Source: Lamprobacter modestohalophilus (lineage in GTDB: Bacteria; Pseudomonadota; Gammaproteobacteria; Chromatiales; Chromatiaceae). Taken from it: a DNA stretch of 64,000 nt. The number at the start of each line of letters is the position of its first letter. Position 1 is the first letter of the stretch. This document shows positions 1 to 11,173 of the stretch, piece after piece. Below the pieces are notes generated by a model that saw only the letters and a list, made by a program, of their open reading frames with translations, was not told the origin of the DNA and ran no database searches. A program made the position numbers and the translations under genes. The stretch spans positions 1 through 64,000 of the forward strand of contig NZ_NRRY01000026.1 of assembly GCF_016583905.1 (NCBI RefSeq), read 5' to 3'.

Positions 1-21
1 GGGGGGGCTAGGGAGATGCCG

Positions 22-2427
22 ATGCAAGCAGAGGTCCCCAATGCCCGCATCCCAGCGCTCGCCGCTTTTCTCGCCGAGAATCGCAGCAAGGCGCATCGGG
101 TGATGCATCATCTGATCGGGCTGCAGCGCCCGTTCCTGCTGCAGAGCGATCTACAAGATGCGCTCGAGCAGTTGTGCCTCGACGATGACCAGATCGCGGA
201 CACTGCGCTAGCGCGCGCTCTGTTGCAGGCACAGGAGGCTGCGATCAATGCCTCTTGGGTCTATCTGGCGCTGCGCCGCCGGGTCGCGAAGTGGGATTAC
301 CTCCGTATCCATCTCGAGACCATGGACCTGAACGAGGTCACGGTCTCTGAGTTTCTACGCTTCAAGGAGCATCTGGCCACCGGTGGCAACGATGATCCAT
401 TCGGGCTGGAGATCGATCTGCGGCCGTTCTACCGCGAGCAGCAGACACTGAGCGAAGAGGGCTCGATTGGGCGTGGGGTCGAGTTCCTCAACCGACGTCT
501 CTCGAGCCGCCTGTTCGATGAGCTGGGTAAGGGCGATCAGCGTCTCCTCGGCTTTCTGCGCATGCACAGCTACCGCGGCCATCAGCTGATGCTGAACGAT
601 GCCATCAGTAGCGTCGCCGAGCTGCGCAACGCCTTGCGCCAGGCGATGATCCCGCTGCGCCGTCGGCCGAGTCATACACCCTATGCTGAACTCTCAGCGG
701 ACCTGCGTGGGTTCGGCTTCGAGGCCGGCTGGGGCCATGACGCCGCGCGCATCCGCGAGACCATGGGGCTCTTGCTCGACATCCTCGAGGCGCCCTCGCC
801 GCAGTCGCTCGAGAGCTTCCTGAGCCGGGTGCCGATGATCTTTTCGATCGCGATCGTCTCGCCCCATGGCTGGTTTGGCCAATCGAACGTGCTCGGGCGG
901 CCAGACACCGGTGGCCAGGTCGTCTACATCCTGGATCAGGTGCGCGCGCTCGAGCGCGAGATGCATCAGCGGCTGGCCGAGCAGGGGATCGATATCGAGC
1001 CGCGCGTGGTGGTGCTGACCCGACTCATCCCCGAGTCTGAGGGCACCATGTGCAATGAGCGCCTCGAGCCGATTGCCGGGACTCGCAATGCGGTGATCCT
1101 GCGCGTGCCGTTCCGCAATGCCGCGGGTGAGGTGTTGCCGCACTGGGTCTCGCGCTTCCGCATCTGGCCCTACCTAGAGGGCTATGCACTCGATGCCGAG
1201 CGTGAGCTCTTGGCCGAGTTGGGCGGTCGGCCGGATCTGATCATCGGCAACTATTCCGATGGCAACCTAGTCGCCTCGCTGCTCTCTCAGCGATTGGGCG
1301 TCAGCCAATGCAACATCGCCCATGCGCTGGAGAAGACCAAATACCTGCTCTCGGACCTGTACTGGCGCGACAACGAGGAGCGTTATCATTTCTCGGCCCA
1401 GTTCACCGCTGATCTCATCGCGATCAACAGCGCCGACTTCGTCATTACCAGCACCTATCAGGAGATCGCCGGCACCGACGACAGCGTCGGTCAGTACGAG
1501 AGCTACACCAGCTTCACCATGCCGGGGCTGTATCGGGTGGTCTCCGGTGTCGATGTCTATGATCCCAAGTTCAACATCGTCTCGCCGGGTGCGGATGAAG
1601 ACATCTATTTTCCCTACACCGATGGCGAGCGGCGATTGATCCATCTGCAGGATGAGATCGCGGATCTCATCTACGGAGGCCCGCGTGAGGGGGAATCACG
1701 CGGCCAGTTGGCCGATCATGAGCGGCCGCTGCTGTTTACCATGGCGCGCTTGGACCGAATCAAGAACATCACCGGCCTGGTGGACTGGTTTGGCAATAGC
1801 CCGGAGCTGCGCGAGCAGGCAAATCTGGTGGTGGTCGGTGGTCATGTCGATCCAGGCCGATCGGGTGATGACGAGGAGCGCGAACAGATCGAGGCGATGC
1901 ATTACCTGTTCGACCATCATGGGCTCGATGGCCAGGTGCGCTGGCTTGGGATTCATCTCGAGAAGCCGCTCGCTGGCGAGCTTTATCGCAGCATCGCCGA
2001 TCGCCGCGGTCTCTTTGTGCAGCCGGCGCTGTTCGAGGCCTTTGGGCTGACGGTGATCGAGGCCATGAGCTGTGGGCTGCCGGTGTTCGCGACCCGTTAT
2101 GGCGGTCCGCTCGAGATCATCGAGGATGGAGTCTCAGGTTTTCATATCGACCCGAACCACGGCGAGGCCTCGGCGACGCTGATCGCCGACTTCTTGCGCC
2201 GCTGCGCTGAGGACGGCGATCAGTGGTTGGCGTTGTCCGACGGTGCCCTAGCGCGCGTCGAGGAGCGTTACACCTGGCGCCGTTATGCCGAGCGCATGAT
2301 GACGCTGTCGCGGGTCTATGGCTTTTGGAAATATGTCAGCAACCTGGAGCGCACCGAGACGACTCGCTATCTGGAGATGTTCTACGGCTTGCAATATCGG
2401 CCGTTGGCGCGCTCAATCGCTCAGTGA
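22..2427 (+). CDS. sus: Sucrose synthase (GT4 family)
   Basis: Cytosolic GT-B glycosyltransferase that reversibly makes or splits sucrose (UDP/ADP-glucose + fructose). The 801-residue length matches bacterial and plant sucrose synthases. Family hallmarks are [16 protein letters not shown] in the N-terminal Rossmann half, then HALEKTKY and [13 protein letters not shown], and in the donor-binding half the EX7E-type motif [17 protein letters not shown] chose ATG 22 because GGGAG at 11-15 lies 6 nt upstream; an in-frame ATG at 16 is the alternative, and no stop separates it from the window edge. It stands alone on this strand; sucrose could be a compatible solute or storage sugar (inference). Sucrose-phosphate synthase is less likely because the N-terminal domain is of the sucrose synthase type. 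Confidence 0.93.
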   Translation: MQAEVPNARIPALAAFLAENRSKAHRVMHHLIGLQRPFLLQSDLQDALEQLCLDDDQIADTALARALLQAQEAAINASWVYLALRRRVAKWDYLRIHLETMDLNEVTVSEFLRFKEHLATGGNDDPFGLEIDLRPFYREQQTLSEEGSIGRGVEFLNRRLSSRLFDELGKGDQRLLGFLRMHSYRGHQLMLNDAISSVAELRNALRQAMIPLRRRPSHTPYAELSADLRGFGFEAGWGHDAARIRETMGLLLDILEAPSPQSLESFLSRVPMIFSIAIVSPHGWFGQSNVLGRPDTGGQVVYILDQVRALEREMHQRLAEQGIDIEPRVVVLTRLIPESEGTMCNERLEPIAGTRNAVILRVPFRNAAGEVLPHWVSRFRIWPYLEGYALDAERELLAELGGRPDLIIGNYSDGNLVASLLSQRLGVSQCNIAHALEKTKYLLSDLYWRDNEERYHFSAQFTADLIAINSADFVITSTYQEIAGTDDSVGQYESYTSFTMPGLYRVVSGVDVYDPKFNIVSPGADEDIYFPYTDGERRLIHLQDEIADLIYGGPREGESRGQLADHERPLLFTMARLDRIKNITGLVDWFGNSPELREQANLVVVGGHVDPGRSGDDEEREQIEAMHYLFDHHGLDGQVRWLGIHLEKPLAGELYRSIADRRGLFVQPALFEAFGLTVIEAMSCGLPVFATRYGGPLEIIEDGVSGFHIDPNHGEASATLIADFLRRCAEDGDQWLALSDGALARVEERYTWRRYAERMMTLSRVYGFWKYVSNLERTETTRYLEMFYGLQYRPLARSIAQ

Positions 2428-2468
2428 TCATGCCCCAACTGCCATGCAAGCGTTGCTCAATCACTTCA

Positions 2469-2499
2469 GTAGCAGGTCAGTAGCCGGTCAGTAGCCGGC
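2469..2499. repeat. Short tandem repeat between sus and the Uma2 gene
   Basis: Two to three imperfect copies of an approximately 12-nt unit (GTCAGTAGCCGG type) lie in the 103-bp spacer. It is one of many short tandem expansions in the window. No clear terminator is seen after sus. Confidence 0.6.
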
Positions 2500-2530
2500 T
2501 ATGCTGGCCTGCATCCATAGGAGCCCCATG

Positions 2531-3457
2531 ATGTCGCCCCGCGCATTTGCCGAGCATCCGCGGCCCGCCGCCCCCCTAGAGGGCGATGCCGAACGCCAAC
2601 CGCTCATCGACCCGCCAGCAGGCACCCGCGTCAGCGAAGCCGACTACTGGGCCCAGTACTATGAACACGAAAACGGCTACGAATGGAATAACGGCGTACT
2701 GGAGGTCAAGCCGGTGTCCGATGCCCTCACCACCTGGATCTACCAATGGTTGCTCGGGCTGTTTCGGCTCTACCTCGACAGCCACCACAACGCCCGCCTG
2801 ACCTGCCTGGAATTCGGTTTTCGCCTCAGCCTGCCGAACAAGGTCGCCATCCGCAAGCCCGACCTCGGCCTGGTGCTCGACAGCAATCCTCAGCCGCTCG
2901 CGGACCTGGACCGCTCCTACCAAGGCACCTTCGACCTCTGCGTCGAAGCCCTCTCCGACAGCAGCCCAGCCGAGATTCAGCGCGACACCGAGCAAAAGCA
3001 CGACGAATATCAAGCCGCCGGCGTGCCCGAGTACTACATCATCCACCATGACCCGCGCTGGCAATTGTTCTATCGGCGCAACGCCTTCGGTCTCTACGAG
3101 CCCATCCCCCGCGAAGCCGGCCTCATCCGCTCAGCGATCCTGCCCGGCTTTCGCTTTCGGCTCGAGGATCTCAGTCGCCAGCCGAGCCCAGAGGCGATGC
3201 TCGAGGACCCAGTCTACGCGCCCTTCGTGCTGCCGAACTGGCAGCGGGATCGCCAGGCGCGCGCACAGGCCGAGCAAGCGCACCAGCAGGCCGAGCAAGC
3301 GCTTCAGCAGGCCGAGCAGCGAGCCACGACGGCCGAACGGCTCGCCGACCAGGAACGTCGTGAGAAAGCTCATGAACGCGCGGAAAAAGAACGTGAACGC
3401 GCCGAAAAAGAGGCACTGCTCGTCGAGCTGGCCCGACTTCGTGGTCAGCTGAGATAA
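2531..3457 (+). CDS. Uma2 family (DUF820) putative restriction-endonuclease-fold protein
   Basis: 308 residues. The N-terminal ~200 residues have the Uma2 PD-(D/E)XK-like pattern: IRKPDLGLVLD, then DLCVEALSDSS, then a KHDEYQAAGVPEYYIIHHD block. The last ~70 residues form a charged coiled coil of Ala/Gln/Glu/Arg heptads (QAEQAHQQAEQALQQAEQRA and following). The start at 2531 has AGGAG at 2519-2523, 7 nt away; ATG 2528 is equally in frame. These proteins are numerous in cyanobacteria and purple sulfur bacteria and their physiological role is unknown. Nuclease activity is inferred from the fold only. It has no operon partner. Confidence 0.85.
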   Translation: MSPRAFAEHPRPAAPLEGDAERQPLIDPPAGTRVSEADYWAQYYEHENGYEWNNGVLEVKPVSDALTTWIYQWLLGLFRLYLDSHHNARLTCLEFGFRLSLPNKVAIRKPDLGLVLDSNPQPLADLDRSYQGTFDLCVEALSDSSPAEIQRDTEQKHDEYQAAGVPEYYIIHHDPRWQLFYRRNAFGLYEPIPREAGLIRSAILPGFRFRLEDLSRQPSPEAMLEDPVYAPFVLPNWQRDRQARAQAEQAHQQAEQALQQAEQRATTAERLADQERREKAHERAEKERERAEKEALLVELARLRGQLR

Positions 3458-3523
3458 CCGGCGCTCGAATCCGCCGAGCGTTGTCCCTGATGATCGAGGA
3501 TGATCTTTGTGTTGGAGGCATTG

Positions 3524-4066
3524 ATGAACGAAACCGATCTTAGTCTGTCGTGGCGCACGCTTTCCTGCCTGCGCCCGGCTGTTCCTGCCTGTCCACTAGC
3601 GCCCGCGCTTGCGGCCTGCTTGTTGGGTTTGATGGCGCCCGTGGCGGCATTGTGGGCCGCTGACGGCTTTGAGCCGGAGCGGCTGGATCTGATCTGTGTC
3701 GAGCAGCCGATGCGCGCGGTGAGCTTTGGTGCGCCAGGCGAGCTGAGCTACGGCGAGCAGGAACCTAAGGAGTCTGACCCGGTTGATGTGCTGGTCACTA
3801 AGAGCAGGCCGGGTGAAGATTTCACCTATGACTTTGCCGTCATCGAGAGCAGCGCTGCCTATCTTCAGAACGAGGAGGCGATCTGGATGACCGGTAAGCA
3901 GATCGAGGCCCAACAGGGGCGCTTCAAGATCAATCTTTCCAACCTGATGATGACCCTGACCGAGACCGATCCGGACGGCAGCGCACGCTTCCGCCGCTTT
4001 GAGTGCGAGCAGCGCATCACAGGCAACGACGGCACCGATCAGGACGACTCGAACAAGAATCGCTGA
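3524..4066 (+). CDS. Hypothetical exported protein
   Basis: 180 residues, family not recognised. An N-terminal hydrophobic stretch (residues ~22-45, ending LMAPVAALWAAD) looks like a long signal peptide with possible cleavage after ALWA; the remainder is hydrophilic with two to three Cys, suggesting a periplasmic protein. GGAGG at 3514-3518, 5 nt before ATG 3524, decides the start over an in-frame ATG at 3500. The 3' end runs into a tandem repeat, so the C-terminus may be variable. Confidence 0.6.
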   Translation: MNETDLSLSWRTLSCLRPAVPACPLAPALAACLLGLMAPVAALWAADGFEPERLDLICVEQPMRAVSFGAPGELSYGEQEPKESDPVDVLVTKSRPGEDFTYDFAVIESSAAYLQNEEAIWMTGKQIEAQQGRFKINLSNLMMTLTETDPDGSARFRRFECEQRITGNDGTDQDDSNKNR

Positions 4067-4149
4067 GATCGCTGAGATCGCTGAGACGAAGGCAGCTGAG
4101 ACAAAGATCGTCCAAACAAGCTCGTCCAAACAAGATCGACCCAAACAAG
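4061..4149. repeat. Two adjoining short tandem repeats after the exported-protein gene
   Basis: Three copies of a 9-nt unit CGCTGAGAT (4061-4087) overlap the stop codon of the upstream gene. They are followed by three copies of a 14-15-nt unit with core CCAAACAAG (4107-4149). The rest of the spacer to 4270 holds nothing I recognise. Confidence 0.8.
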
Positions 4150-4270
4150 CCAGGCCGGGCTGATGGTGCCCGCGTTCCGGATCGAGACCTTCGGTCGTCA
4201 TGTCGCCTTGTTGCTTGATCGCTTCGATGTCTGCGGCCTTGAGGGCCGGGGGCGTAGACACCGGCTCACA

Positions 4271-4993
4271 TCAACCCGAGCTCGTCAGCGGGGTGATGCG
4301 AGTCACTCGCGCACAGTCGCCTTCGAGTCGCCATTGGATCTCCAGCGCGTAGAGCTGCAATACGAACTCACGCCGATCGGGATAGCGATCCATGTAGCCG
4401 GGGCGCGGGTCTTGTGCGATGACTTGCTCGATCAGCTCATGCAGGCGGAGCCGGTCTTGGGGATCCTGCTCGGCGATGGCCACGACTGCATGAGCGCTGA
4501 AGCGGACGACAAAGCGCGGTTCGGGCCGCGCCTGGGCGAAGCCGCCTTGAGCCTCTGGGATGGCATCGGCATAGGGCACATAAGGCTTGATATCGAGGAT
4601 TGGCGTGCCATCGAGCAGATCAGCACCGGCAACTTTGAGCATCAGCCGCTTACCTTTTCGCTCAAGCCCGTGCTGGGCGACGGCTGAGATTCCAATCGGG
4701 TTCGGCCGATAGGGCGAGCGGCTGGCGAAGACGCCGACCTTGGTCTGGGCGCCGAGCCGTGGCGGACGCACCGTTGGACTCCAGTTCGCCTCAAGGCAAT
4801 CGGCGTGGAAGATGAATACCAGCCAGACGTGGGAAAAGCCCTCAAGCGCCTGAAAGGCCTCTTCGCGATCATAGGGCGGCAGCAGCTCAATCTGCGCCTC
4901 GGCAGCGGTGACCAGCCTCGGCTGCCGCGGGATGCCGAATTTATCGGTGTAGGCTGAGCGGCAGATGCCGATTGGCTCGAACTCGAAACGCAT
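4271..4993 (-). CDS. trmO: tRNA (N6-threonylcarbamoyladenosine37-N6)-methyltransferase TrmO
   Basis: 240 residues, the usual length of the YaeB/TsaA family, which N6-methylates t6A37 in tRNAs decoding ACY codons using SAM. Family features are FEPIGICRSAY near the N-terminus, FSHVWLVFIFH, and the signature FASRSPYRPNPIGIS around residue 90, followed by DLLDGTPILDIKPYVPYAD. A C-terminal extension with DRREFVLQLYALEIQWR is typical. Stand-alone, divergent from purL. Start ATG 4993 matches the conserved N-terminus. Confidence 0.93.
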   Translation of the reverse strand: MRFEFEPIGICRSAYTDKFGIPRQPRLVTAAEAQIELLPPYDREEAFQALEGFSHVWLVFIFHADCLEANWSPTVRPPRLGAQTKVGVFASRSPYRPNPIGISAVAQHGLERKGKRLMLKVAGADLLDGTPILDIKPYVPYADAIPEAQGGFAQARPEPRFVVRFSAHAVVAIAEQDPQDRLRLHELIEQVIAQDPRPGYMDRYPDRREFVLQLYALEIQWRLEGDCARVTRITPLTSSG

Positions 4994-5164
4994 GATTTTC
5001 GTTGTCTCATAAAGGACGATGGAAGCTGCGCTAGCCTATCGGAAACGGATCTGTAGATCCTGGCTTGGGCTCAGGTTCTCAACGCCTCGCCCAGACTCAT
5101 TGCTCTAGGCTCGCGTATCATCTAGCCGTTGATTCCCGCGATCCCTGTTTTGGAGCTCGTTCTG

Positions 5165-8100
5165 ATGCGCATACTGCGCGGCGCGCCCGCCTTGTCCGAT
5201 TTTCGTCTGTCCAAGCTCAAGGCGCGTTTGCGCGCGGCTGGGCTACCTGAGTGCCGCTTGGCGGCTGAGTTTGTCCACTTCGTCGATCTGACGCGGACGC
5301 TCGAAGCCGATGAGGAGGCGGTGCTGACGCGGCTGCTTCGCTACGGACCGGCGGCTGAGGCTGCGCTGGGTCTTGCTGCCGAGTCGTCTTCCGCGATCGC
5401 TCAGGGCGACTTGGCTGGCGGCGGACAGCCGTTGGCTGAGGACGCATCCCGATCCGGTGGTGAGAGTTCACCCGCAGAAGGCAGCCTGCTGCTGGTTGTG
5501 CCGCGCCCCGGGACGATCTCGCCCTGGTCATCGAAGGCCACCGATATCGCTCAGCATTGTGGGCTGAACGCGGTCCGCCGGCTTGAGCGCGGCACGGCCT
5601 ATCGTCTTCGGCCGATCTCTATGGATACCCATCTCGATGCCGATGCCGATCTCGACGCCAATGTCGATGTCGCGATCGATACGCTGGACGAGGCCGCGCT
5701 CGCGAGGGCTGCAGCGCTGCTCCACGACCGCATGACCGAGATCGTGCTGCGCGATCCGACCGAGGCCGAGTGTCTGTTCGCCCAAGCCGAGCCGCGGCCG
5801 CTTGCTCAGGTTGCGCTGCTGGCCGAGGGCCGATTGGCACTGGATCGGGCCAACAGTGAGCTTGGCCTCGCGCTCTCCGCCGATGAGATCGATTACCTGG
5901 CCGAGCGTTTTACCGCACTGGGACGCGATCCCACCGATGTCGAGCTGATGATGTTCGCGCAGGCCAACTCCGAGCATTGCCGGCACAAGATCTTCAATGC
6001 CGATTGGATCATCGACGGCGAGCCGCAGCCGCAGTCGCTGTTCGCGATGATCCGTAACACCACCGCCTGCTCGCCCGATCGTGTGCGCTCGGCCTACAAA
6101 GACAATGCGGCCGTGGTCACCGGCTGGACCGGAAAGCGCTTCGCCGCTGCCGCTGAGGACCATCGCTATCGACGCAGCGATGAGCCACTGCACATCCTAT
6201 TCAAGGTCGAGACCCATAATCATCCAACCGCGATCGCCCCTGATCCCGGCGCGGCGACTGGCTCCGGCGGCGAGATCCGCGACGAAGGCGCGACCGGCCG
6301 CGGCGCGAAACCCAAGGCCGGCCTCTGTGGCTTTTCGGTCTCGAATCTGCGCATCCCCGGCGCCGAGCAGCCCTGGGAGCAGGACTGGGGTAAGCCGGCG
6401 CGGATCTGCTCGGCGCTTGAGATCATGCGCGACGGACCGATCGGCGCTGCCGCCTTCAACAACGAGTTCGGCCGCCCCAATCTGACCGGCTACTTCCGCA
6501 GCTTCGAGCAGCAGGTGCCACGGCCGGGTGGCGGTCTTGAGCTACGCGGCTATCACAAGCCGATCATGCTCGCCGGTGGTGTTGGCAGCCTGCGCGAGAC
6601 CCATGTCGAGAAGGCCGGGTTCCCGGCGGGCGTGCCGCTGGTGGTGCTTGGCGGGCCGGCGATGCTGATCGGGCTCGGCGGTGGCGCGGCCTCGAGCATG
6701 ACCAGCGGCGCCAGTGCCGAGGATCTGGACTTCGCCTCGGTTCAGCGTGCCAACCCGGAGATGCAGCGTCGCTGTCAAGAGGTGATCGACCGCTGTAATG
6801 AGTGCGGCGAGGCGAGCCCGATCCTGTTCATCCATGATGTCGGCGCCGGTGGCTTGTCGAATGCGCTGCCAGAATTGGTCCATGACGGCGGACGTGGCGG
6901 GCGCTTCGAGCTGCGCCGGGTGCCGAACGCCGACCCCGGCATGTCGCCGATGGAGATCTGGTGCAACGAGGCGCAGGAGCGCTATGTGCTGGCCATCGAT
7001 CCGGCGCGGCTGGCCGAGTTCGAGGCGATCTGCGCGCGCGAGCGCTGCCCCTATGCGCTGGTTGGCGAGGCGACTGATGACGAGCAGCTGATCCTGAAGG
7101 ACAGCCAGTTTGGCACAGTCCCCATCGAGATGCCGCTGTCGTTGCTGCTCGGCAAGCCGCCGCAGATGCTGCGCGATGTCCGCTCGGTCGAGGCCGTTGG
7201 CGACTCGCTTGATCTGGCGGCGATCGATCTGGCCGACGCGGTTGGCCGCGTGCTGCGGTTGCCGACCGTGGCCGCGAAGGGCTTCCTGATCACCATCGGC
7301 GATCGCAGCGTCGGCGGCCTGGTCAACCGCGATCAGATGGTCGGTCCCTGGCAGGTGCCGGTGGCCGATTGCGCGGTGACCTTGACCGATTTTGATGGCT
7401 TCAGCGGCGAGGCGATGGCGGTTGGTGAGCGTGCGCCAATCGCGCTGCTCGATGCCCCGGCGTCCGGGCGGATGGCGGTTGGCGAGGCGATCACCAACAT
7501 CGCTGGCGCCAACATTCAGGGTGTCGAACAGCTGAGCCTCTCGGCGAACTGGATGGCCGCGGCCGGGCATCCCGGTGAGGACGCGCGTCTGTATGAGACC
7601 GTGCGCGCGGTTGGGCTTGAGCTGTGTCCAGCGCTGGGGATCGCGATTCCGGTGGGCAAGGACTCGATGAGCATGAAGACGGTCTGGGAGCGGCCGGTAT
7701 CTCCAGTCGCTTCAGCCGACCGGTCTGTCGCAGAAAGTGCTGTCGTTGCTGCGAACCTAAGCGGTGAAGGAGATCCTGCTGTTGCGAAGGGTGCGAAGGC
7801 TGCGAATGGCTCGAAAGAGACGGCTGGCATTGCTGGCAGCGATGGCTGCACAGAGCCTGTCGAGATGGCCGCACCGCTCTCGCTTGTCGTCTCGGCGGTG
7901 GCGCCGGTGCGCGATCTGCGCCGCTGTGCGACGCCTTGGCTGCGACTCGATCGCGGTGAGACGGTGCTGGTGCTGGTCGATCTCGGGCGTGGGCAGGATC
8001 GTCTCGGCGGCTCGGCGCTGGCGCAGGTCTACGGGCGCATCGGCGCGGTGCCGCCCGATCTGGATGATCCGGCGCTGCTCAAGGCCTTCTTCTCTGCGAT

Positions 8101-9448
8101 GCAGGCGCTGAAGGACGACGGTCTGCTGCTCGCCTATCATGATCGCTCCGATGGCGGCCTGCTCGCGACCCTCTGCGAGATGGCCTTTGCCGGGCGCTGC
8201 GGGGTCGACTGCGATCTCGGGATGCTGCCGGTGTTCAACCAAAGGGGCGCCGTTGATGGCGAGGACGAGGTTGATGGCAGCGCGAGGCAAGCACCACGAG
8301 GCGGTCGGCGTGATCCGATCGCGGCCTTGTTCGCTGAAGAGCTCGGTGCCGTCCTGCAGGTTCCCGCAGCCGAGATGGCGGCGGTCTTGGATCGACTGTA
8401 CAGCCATGGACTCGGCGCCTGCAGCCATCCGCTCGGCCAGCCAAGCAGCGATGGGCTGATCCGCATCCGCCAGCGTGAACGACTGTTGTTCGAGGCAACC
8501 CACGCCGAGCTGCAGCAGGCCTGGTCCGAGACCAGCTGGCAGATGCAGCGCCTACGCGACAACCCCAACTGCGCCGATGAGGAATTTGCGCGAATCAGTG
8601 CCGATGAGCCGGGCCTGAGCGCCGCGCTGCCCTTCGATCCCGCCGAGGATATCGCCGCGCCGCTGATTGCGACTGGCGCCCGGCCTCGACTCGCGGTGTT
8701 GCGCGAGCAGGGCGTCAACGGTCAGATCGAGATGGCCGCTGCCTTCGACCGCGCCGGTTTCGACTGCATCGATGTGCACATGTCCGACCTGCTCGAGGGG
8801 CGTCTCGGGCTCGACGGCTTTCAGGGGCTGGCTGCTTGCGGTGGCTTCAGCTACGGCGACGTGCTCGGTGCGGGTGAGGGCTGGGCCAAAACTATCCTGT
8901 TCAACCCCCGCGCACGCGAGCAGTTCGAGGCCTTCTTTGCCCGTGCTGACAGCTTCGCGCTCGGTGTCTGTAACGGCTGCCAGATGCTCGCCAATCTGCG
9001 CGAGCTGATCCCCGGTACTGAGCACTGGCCGCATTTCGTGCGCAACCGCTCGGAGCAGTTCGAGGCGCGGTTGCTGATGGTCGAGGTGAGGCCCTCGCCA
9101 TCGATCCTGCTGCAGGGGATGCAGGGTGCGAGGCTGCCGATCGTCGTCTCGCACGGCGAGGGTCGAGCTGAGTTCCGTGATACGGCACAGCAGCAGACCG
9201 CCGGCCCGATGACAGCGCTACGCTACATCGAGGCCGATGGCACAGCGGCCATCCGCTACCCGGCTAACCCGAATGGCTCGCCGGAGGGCATCACGGGCCT
9301 CTGCAACAGCGATGGGCGTGTCACCATCATGATGCCGCACCCGGAGCGCATCTTCCGGACCGTACAGCAGTCCTGGCATCCTGATGATTGGGGCGAAGAC
9401 AGCCCCTGGATGCGGCTGTTTCGGAATGCGCGTGTTTGGGTAGGCTAA
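5165..9448 (+). CDS. purL: Phosphoribosylformylglycinamidine synthase (large single-chain PurL)
   Basis: Fourth step of purine synthesis: FGAR + Gln + ATP to FGAM. ATG 5165 gives [13 protein letters not shown], aligning with the E. coli N-terminus, with GGAG at 5152-5155. [18 protein letters not shown] and [10 protein letters not shown] mark the synthetase domain; the C-terminal glutaminase has GVCNGCQM (catalytic Cys) and [10 protein letters not shown]. At 1427 residues it is ~130 longer than the E. coli enzyme. The excess lies in low-complexity insertions near residues 65-105, 155-170, 842-900 and 1021-1051, each between otherwise conserved blocks. It converges with nifA with only 3 bp between the stop codons. 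Confidence 0.97.
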   Translation: MRILRGAPALSDFRLSKLKARLRAAGLPECRLAAEFVHFVDLTRTLEADEEAVLTRLLRYGPAAEAALGLAAESSSAIAQGDLAGGGQPLAEDASRSGGESSPAEGSLLLVVPRPGTISPWSSKATDIAQHCGLNAVRRLERGTAYRLRPISMDTHLDADADLDANVDVAIDTLDEAALARAAALLHDRMTEIVLRDPTEAECLFAQAEPRPLAQVALLAEGRLALDRANSELGLALSADEIDYLAERFTALGRDPTDVELMMFAQANSEHCRHKIFNADWIIDGEPQPQSLFAMIRNTTACSPDRVRSAYKDNAAVVTGWTGKRFAAAAEDHRYRRSDEPLHILFKVETHNHPTAIAPDPGAATGSGGEIRDEGATGRGAKPKAGLCGFSVSNLRIPGAEQPWEQDWGKPARICSALEIMRDGPIGAAAFNNEFGRPNLTGYFRSFEQQVPRPGGGLELRGYHKPIMLAGGVGSLRETHVEKAGFPAGVPLVVLGGPAMLIGLGGGAASSMTSGASAEDLDFASVQRANPEMQRRCQEVIDRCNECGEASPILFIHDVGAGGLSNALPELVHDGGRGGRFELRRVPNADPGMSPMEIWCNEAQERYVLAIDPARLAEFEAICARERCPYALVGEATDDEQLILKDSQFGTVPIEMPLSLLLGKPPQMLRDVRSVEAVGDSLDLAAIDLADAVGRVLRLPTVAAKGFLITIGDRSVGGLVNRDQMVGPWQVPVADCAVTLTDFDGFSGEAMAVGERAPIALLDAPASGRMAVGEAITNIAGANIQGVEQLSLSANWMAAAGHPGEDARLYETVRAVGLELCPALGIAIPVGKDSMSMKTVWERPVSPVASADRSVAESAVVAANLSGEGDPAVAKGAKAANGSKETAGIAGSDGCTEPVEMAAPLSLVVSAVAPVRDLRRCATPWLRLDRGETVLVLVDLGRGQDRLGGSALAQVYGRIGAVPPDLDDPALLKAFFSAMQALKDDGLLLAYHDRSDGGLLATLCEMAFAGRCGVDCDLGMLPVFNQRGAVDGEDEVDGSARQAPRGGRRDPIAALFAEELGAVLQVPAAEMAAVLDRLYSHGLGACSHPLGQPSSDGLIRIRQRERLLFEATHAELQQAWSETSWQMQRLRDNPNCADEEFARISADEPGLSAALPFDPAEDIAAPLIATGARPRLAVLREQGVNGQIEMAAAFDRAGFDCIDVHMSDLLEGRLGLDGFQGLAACGGFSYGDVLGAGEGWAKTILFNPRAREQFEAFFARADSFALGVCNGCQMLANLRELIPGTEHWPHFVRNRSEQFEARLLMVEVRPSPSILLQGMQGARLPIVVSHGEGRAEFRDTAQQQTAGPMTALRYIEADGTAAIRYPANPNGSPEGITGLCNSDGRVTIMMPHPERIFRTVQQSWHPDDWGEDSPWMRLFRNARVWVG

Positions 9449-9451
9449 GCG

Positions 9452-11173
9452 TCAAAACTGCTTGACTTTGATATTCATCGTCTGAATCCGATAGGCGATC
9501 TGGCGCGGGGTCATGTTGAGTAGGCGCGCGGCCTTGGCCTGGACCCAGCCGGCTTGCTCGAGGGCGGCGATCACCCGCTCGCGCTCGTCGACGTCCGGAT
9601 CGTCGAAGTCGATCGCGTCGTCTGTGGCACCGGCGCTAGAGCTTGCGCCCAAACCGGCCGCTGAGGAAAACGCCGCGCGCGGTTCCGGCAAGTTGCCGAC
9701 ATCGAGCCCGGTCAGGTCGATCACATCGCGGTCGATGATGCCGCATTCGCTCATCACCGCTGCACGCTCCATGCAGTTCTCGAGCTCGCGCACGTTGCCG
9801 GGCCAGTCGTAGCGCATCAGCACGCGCAGCGCGCTGTCGGTGATGGTGAGTTCGCGGCCCTGCTGCTTGGCGACCTTAGCGACCAGGAACTGGGCCAGCT
9901 CGGGCACGTCTTCGATGCGCTCGCGCAGTGCTGGCATCACGATCGGCATCACGTTGAGCCGGTAATAGAGGTCTTCGCGGAACTCGCCGGCCTTGACCTC
10001 TTGCTCCAGGTTGCGGTTGGTGGCGGCGATCACGCGCACATCGACCTTCATGGTGCGGCTGCCGCCGACGCGCTCGAACTCGCCCTCTTGCAACACGCGC
10101 AGCAGCTTGGCCTGGAAGGCCGGGCTGATCTCGCCGATCTCATCCAGGAACAGGGTGCCGCCGTCGGCCTGCTCGAAGCGGCCCTTGCGCAGGTTCACCG
10201 CGCCGGTGAAGGCGCCTTTTTCATGGCCGAACAGCTCGGATTCGAGCAGATTGTCGGGCAGCGCTGCACAGTTGAGTTTGACGAAGGTGCTCTGTGCGCG
10301 CGGTGAATTGTAATGGATGGCGTTGGCGATCAGCTCCTTACCGGTGCCGGATTCGCCACGCACCAAGACCGTGGTGTTCCATTTCGCGACCTGACGCACC
10401 TGCTCGAAGACGATGCGCATGCGCTGGGTGTGGCCGATGATGCTGTCGAAGCCATGGGTGCCTTTGACGTGACGCCGCAGGGCATCGCGCTCCTCGCGCA
10501 GCGCTCGCCGCTCGGCCTCGACCGAGCGTGCCAGCAGCACCGCCTGGCCGATGAGATTGGCGACCATCTCGGTGAAACGCGCGCGCTGCTGCAAGTGTTC
10601 ATCGCGCACGGGTGGCTGGATGGCGAACACGCCTGCGGCGGGGCCATCGCCGATGCGGATCGGGACGCCGATGAAGGGCAGGTCACGGTTGAACATACCG
10701 AGCTTATCGAGAAAGCGCGGCTCATCGCTGACCCGCTCTAGCAGCCATTCTTGATTGGTCTCAAGGATGTGCCCGATGACCCCCTCGCCGCGGCGATAGC
10801 GCACCTTCTCGAACGGGGCGGCGTCGTCATCGTGCAGGGCGCTGATCAGCAGGTCGCCGGACTCTTCGTCGAGCAGGCTGACCATGCCCAGGCACAGACG
10901 CTCGCGCTCGTGCAATGTTTGCAGCACCGCGCGCAGCGTTTCGCGCAGTTGGAGTGAGCGACTCAGAATGCGGCTGACATCGAACAAGGCGGCGAGCTGC
11001 GCCTCAAGCAGATCGGCGCGTCGCGTATCCGTTCGCGAATCCGTTCGCGAATCCGTTCGCGTATCCGTTCGCGTATCCACTCGCATCTCTGTTCGCGTAT
11101 CCGTTCCCGTTTCGGGGCGTGGCGATTCTGGTAGGTCCTTGTCGTACATTGGCACGGGGTCTAAGTCAGTCAC
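9452..11173 (-). CDS. nifA: Nif-specific transcriptional activator NifA
   Basis: 573-residue sigma-54 enhancer-binding protein. An N-terminal GAF domain (~45-190) precedes an AAA+ domain with Walker A GESGTGKE, the sigma-54 contact loop GAFTGA and [13 protein letters not shown]-terminal helix-turn-helix ([18 protein letters not shown]) binds TGT-N10-ACA sites. GTG 11173 overlaps the nifL stop by 8 nt, implying coupling; ATG 11149 is the alternative. There is no interdomain Cys pair, as expected for the NifL-controlled class. The N-terminus carries a Thr/Arg/Asp/Ser tract encoded by a 12-bp minisatellite. Expected targets are the four sigma-54 promoters annotated here. Confidence 0.96.
   Translation of the reverse strand: MTDLDPVPMYDKDLPESPRPETGTDTRTEMRVDTRTDTRTDSRTDSRTDTRRADLLEAQLAALFDVSRILSRSLQLRETLRAVLQTLHERERLCLGMVSLLDEESGDLLISALHDDDAAPFEKVRYRRGEGVIGHILETNQEWLLERVSDEPRFLDKLGMFNRDLPFIGVPIRIGDGPAAGVFAIQPPVRDEHLQQRARFTEMVANLIGQAVLLARSVEAERRALREERDALRRHVKGTHGFDSIIGHTQRMRIVFEQVRQVAKWNTTVLVRGESGTGKELIANAIHYNSPRAQSTFVKLNCAALPDNLLESELFGHEKGAFTGAVNLRKGRFEQADGGTLFLDEIGEISPAFQAKLLRVLQEGEFERVGGSRTMKVDVRVIAATNRNLEQEVKAGEFREDLYYRLNVMPIVMPALRERIEDVPELAQFLVAKVAKQQGRELTITDSALRVLMRYDWPGNVRELENCMERAAVMSECGIIDRDVIDLTGLDVGNLPEPRAAFSSAAGLGASSSAGATDDAIDFDDPDVDERERVIAALEQAGWVQAKAARLLNMTPRQIAYRIQTMNIKVKQF
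11021..11104. repeat. 12-bp minisatellite inside nifA
   Basis: Seven tandem 12-bp units of type TCGCGAATCCGT encode, on the minus strand, a repeating Asp/Ser-Thr/Arg-Arg-Thr tract (residues ~24-51 of NifA). The unit length is a multiple of three, so copy-number changes keep the frame. It precedes the GAF domain and probably forms a disordered tether. Confidence 0.9.

Noticed and set aside
6542-7570. 342-codon open frame antisense to purL
   Set aside because: No recognisable motif and lies wholly across conserved PurL blocks.
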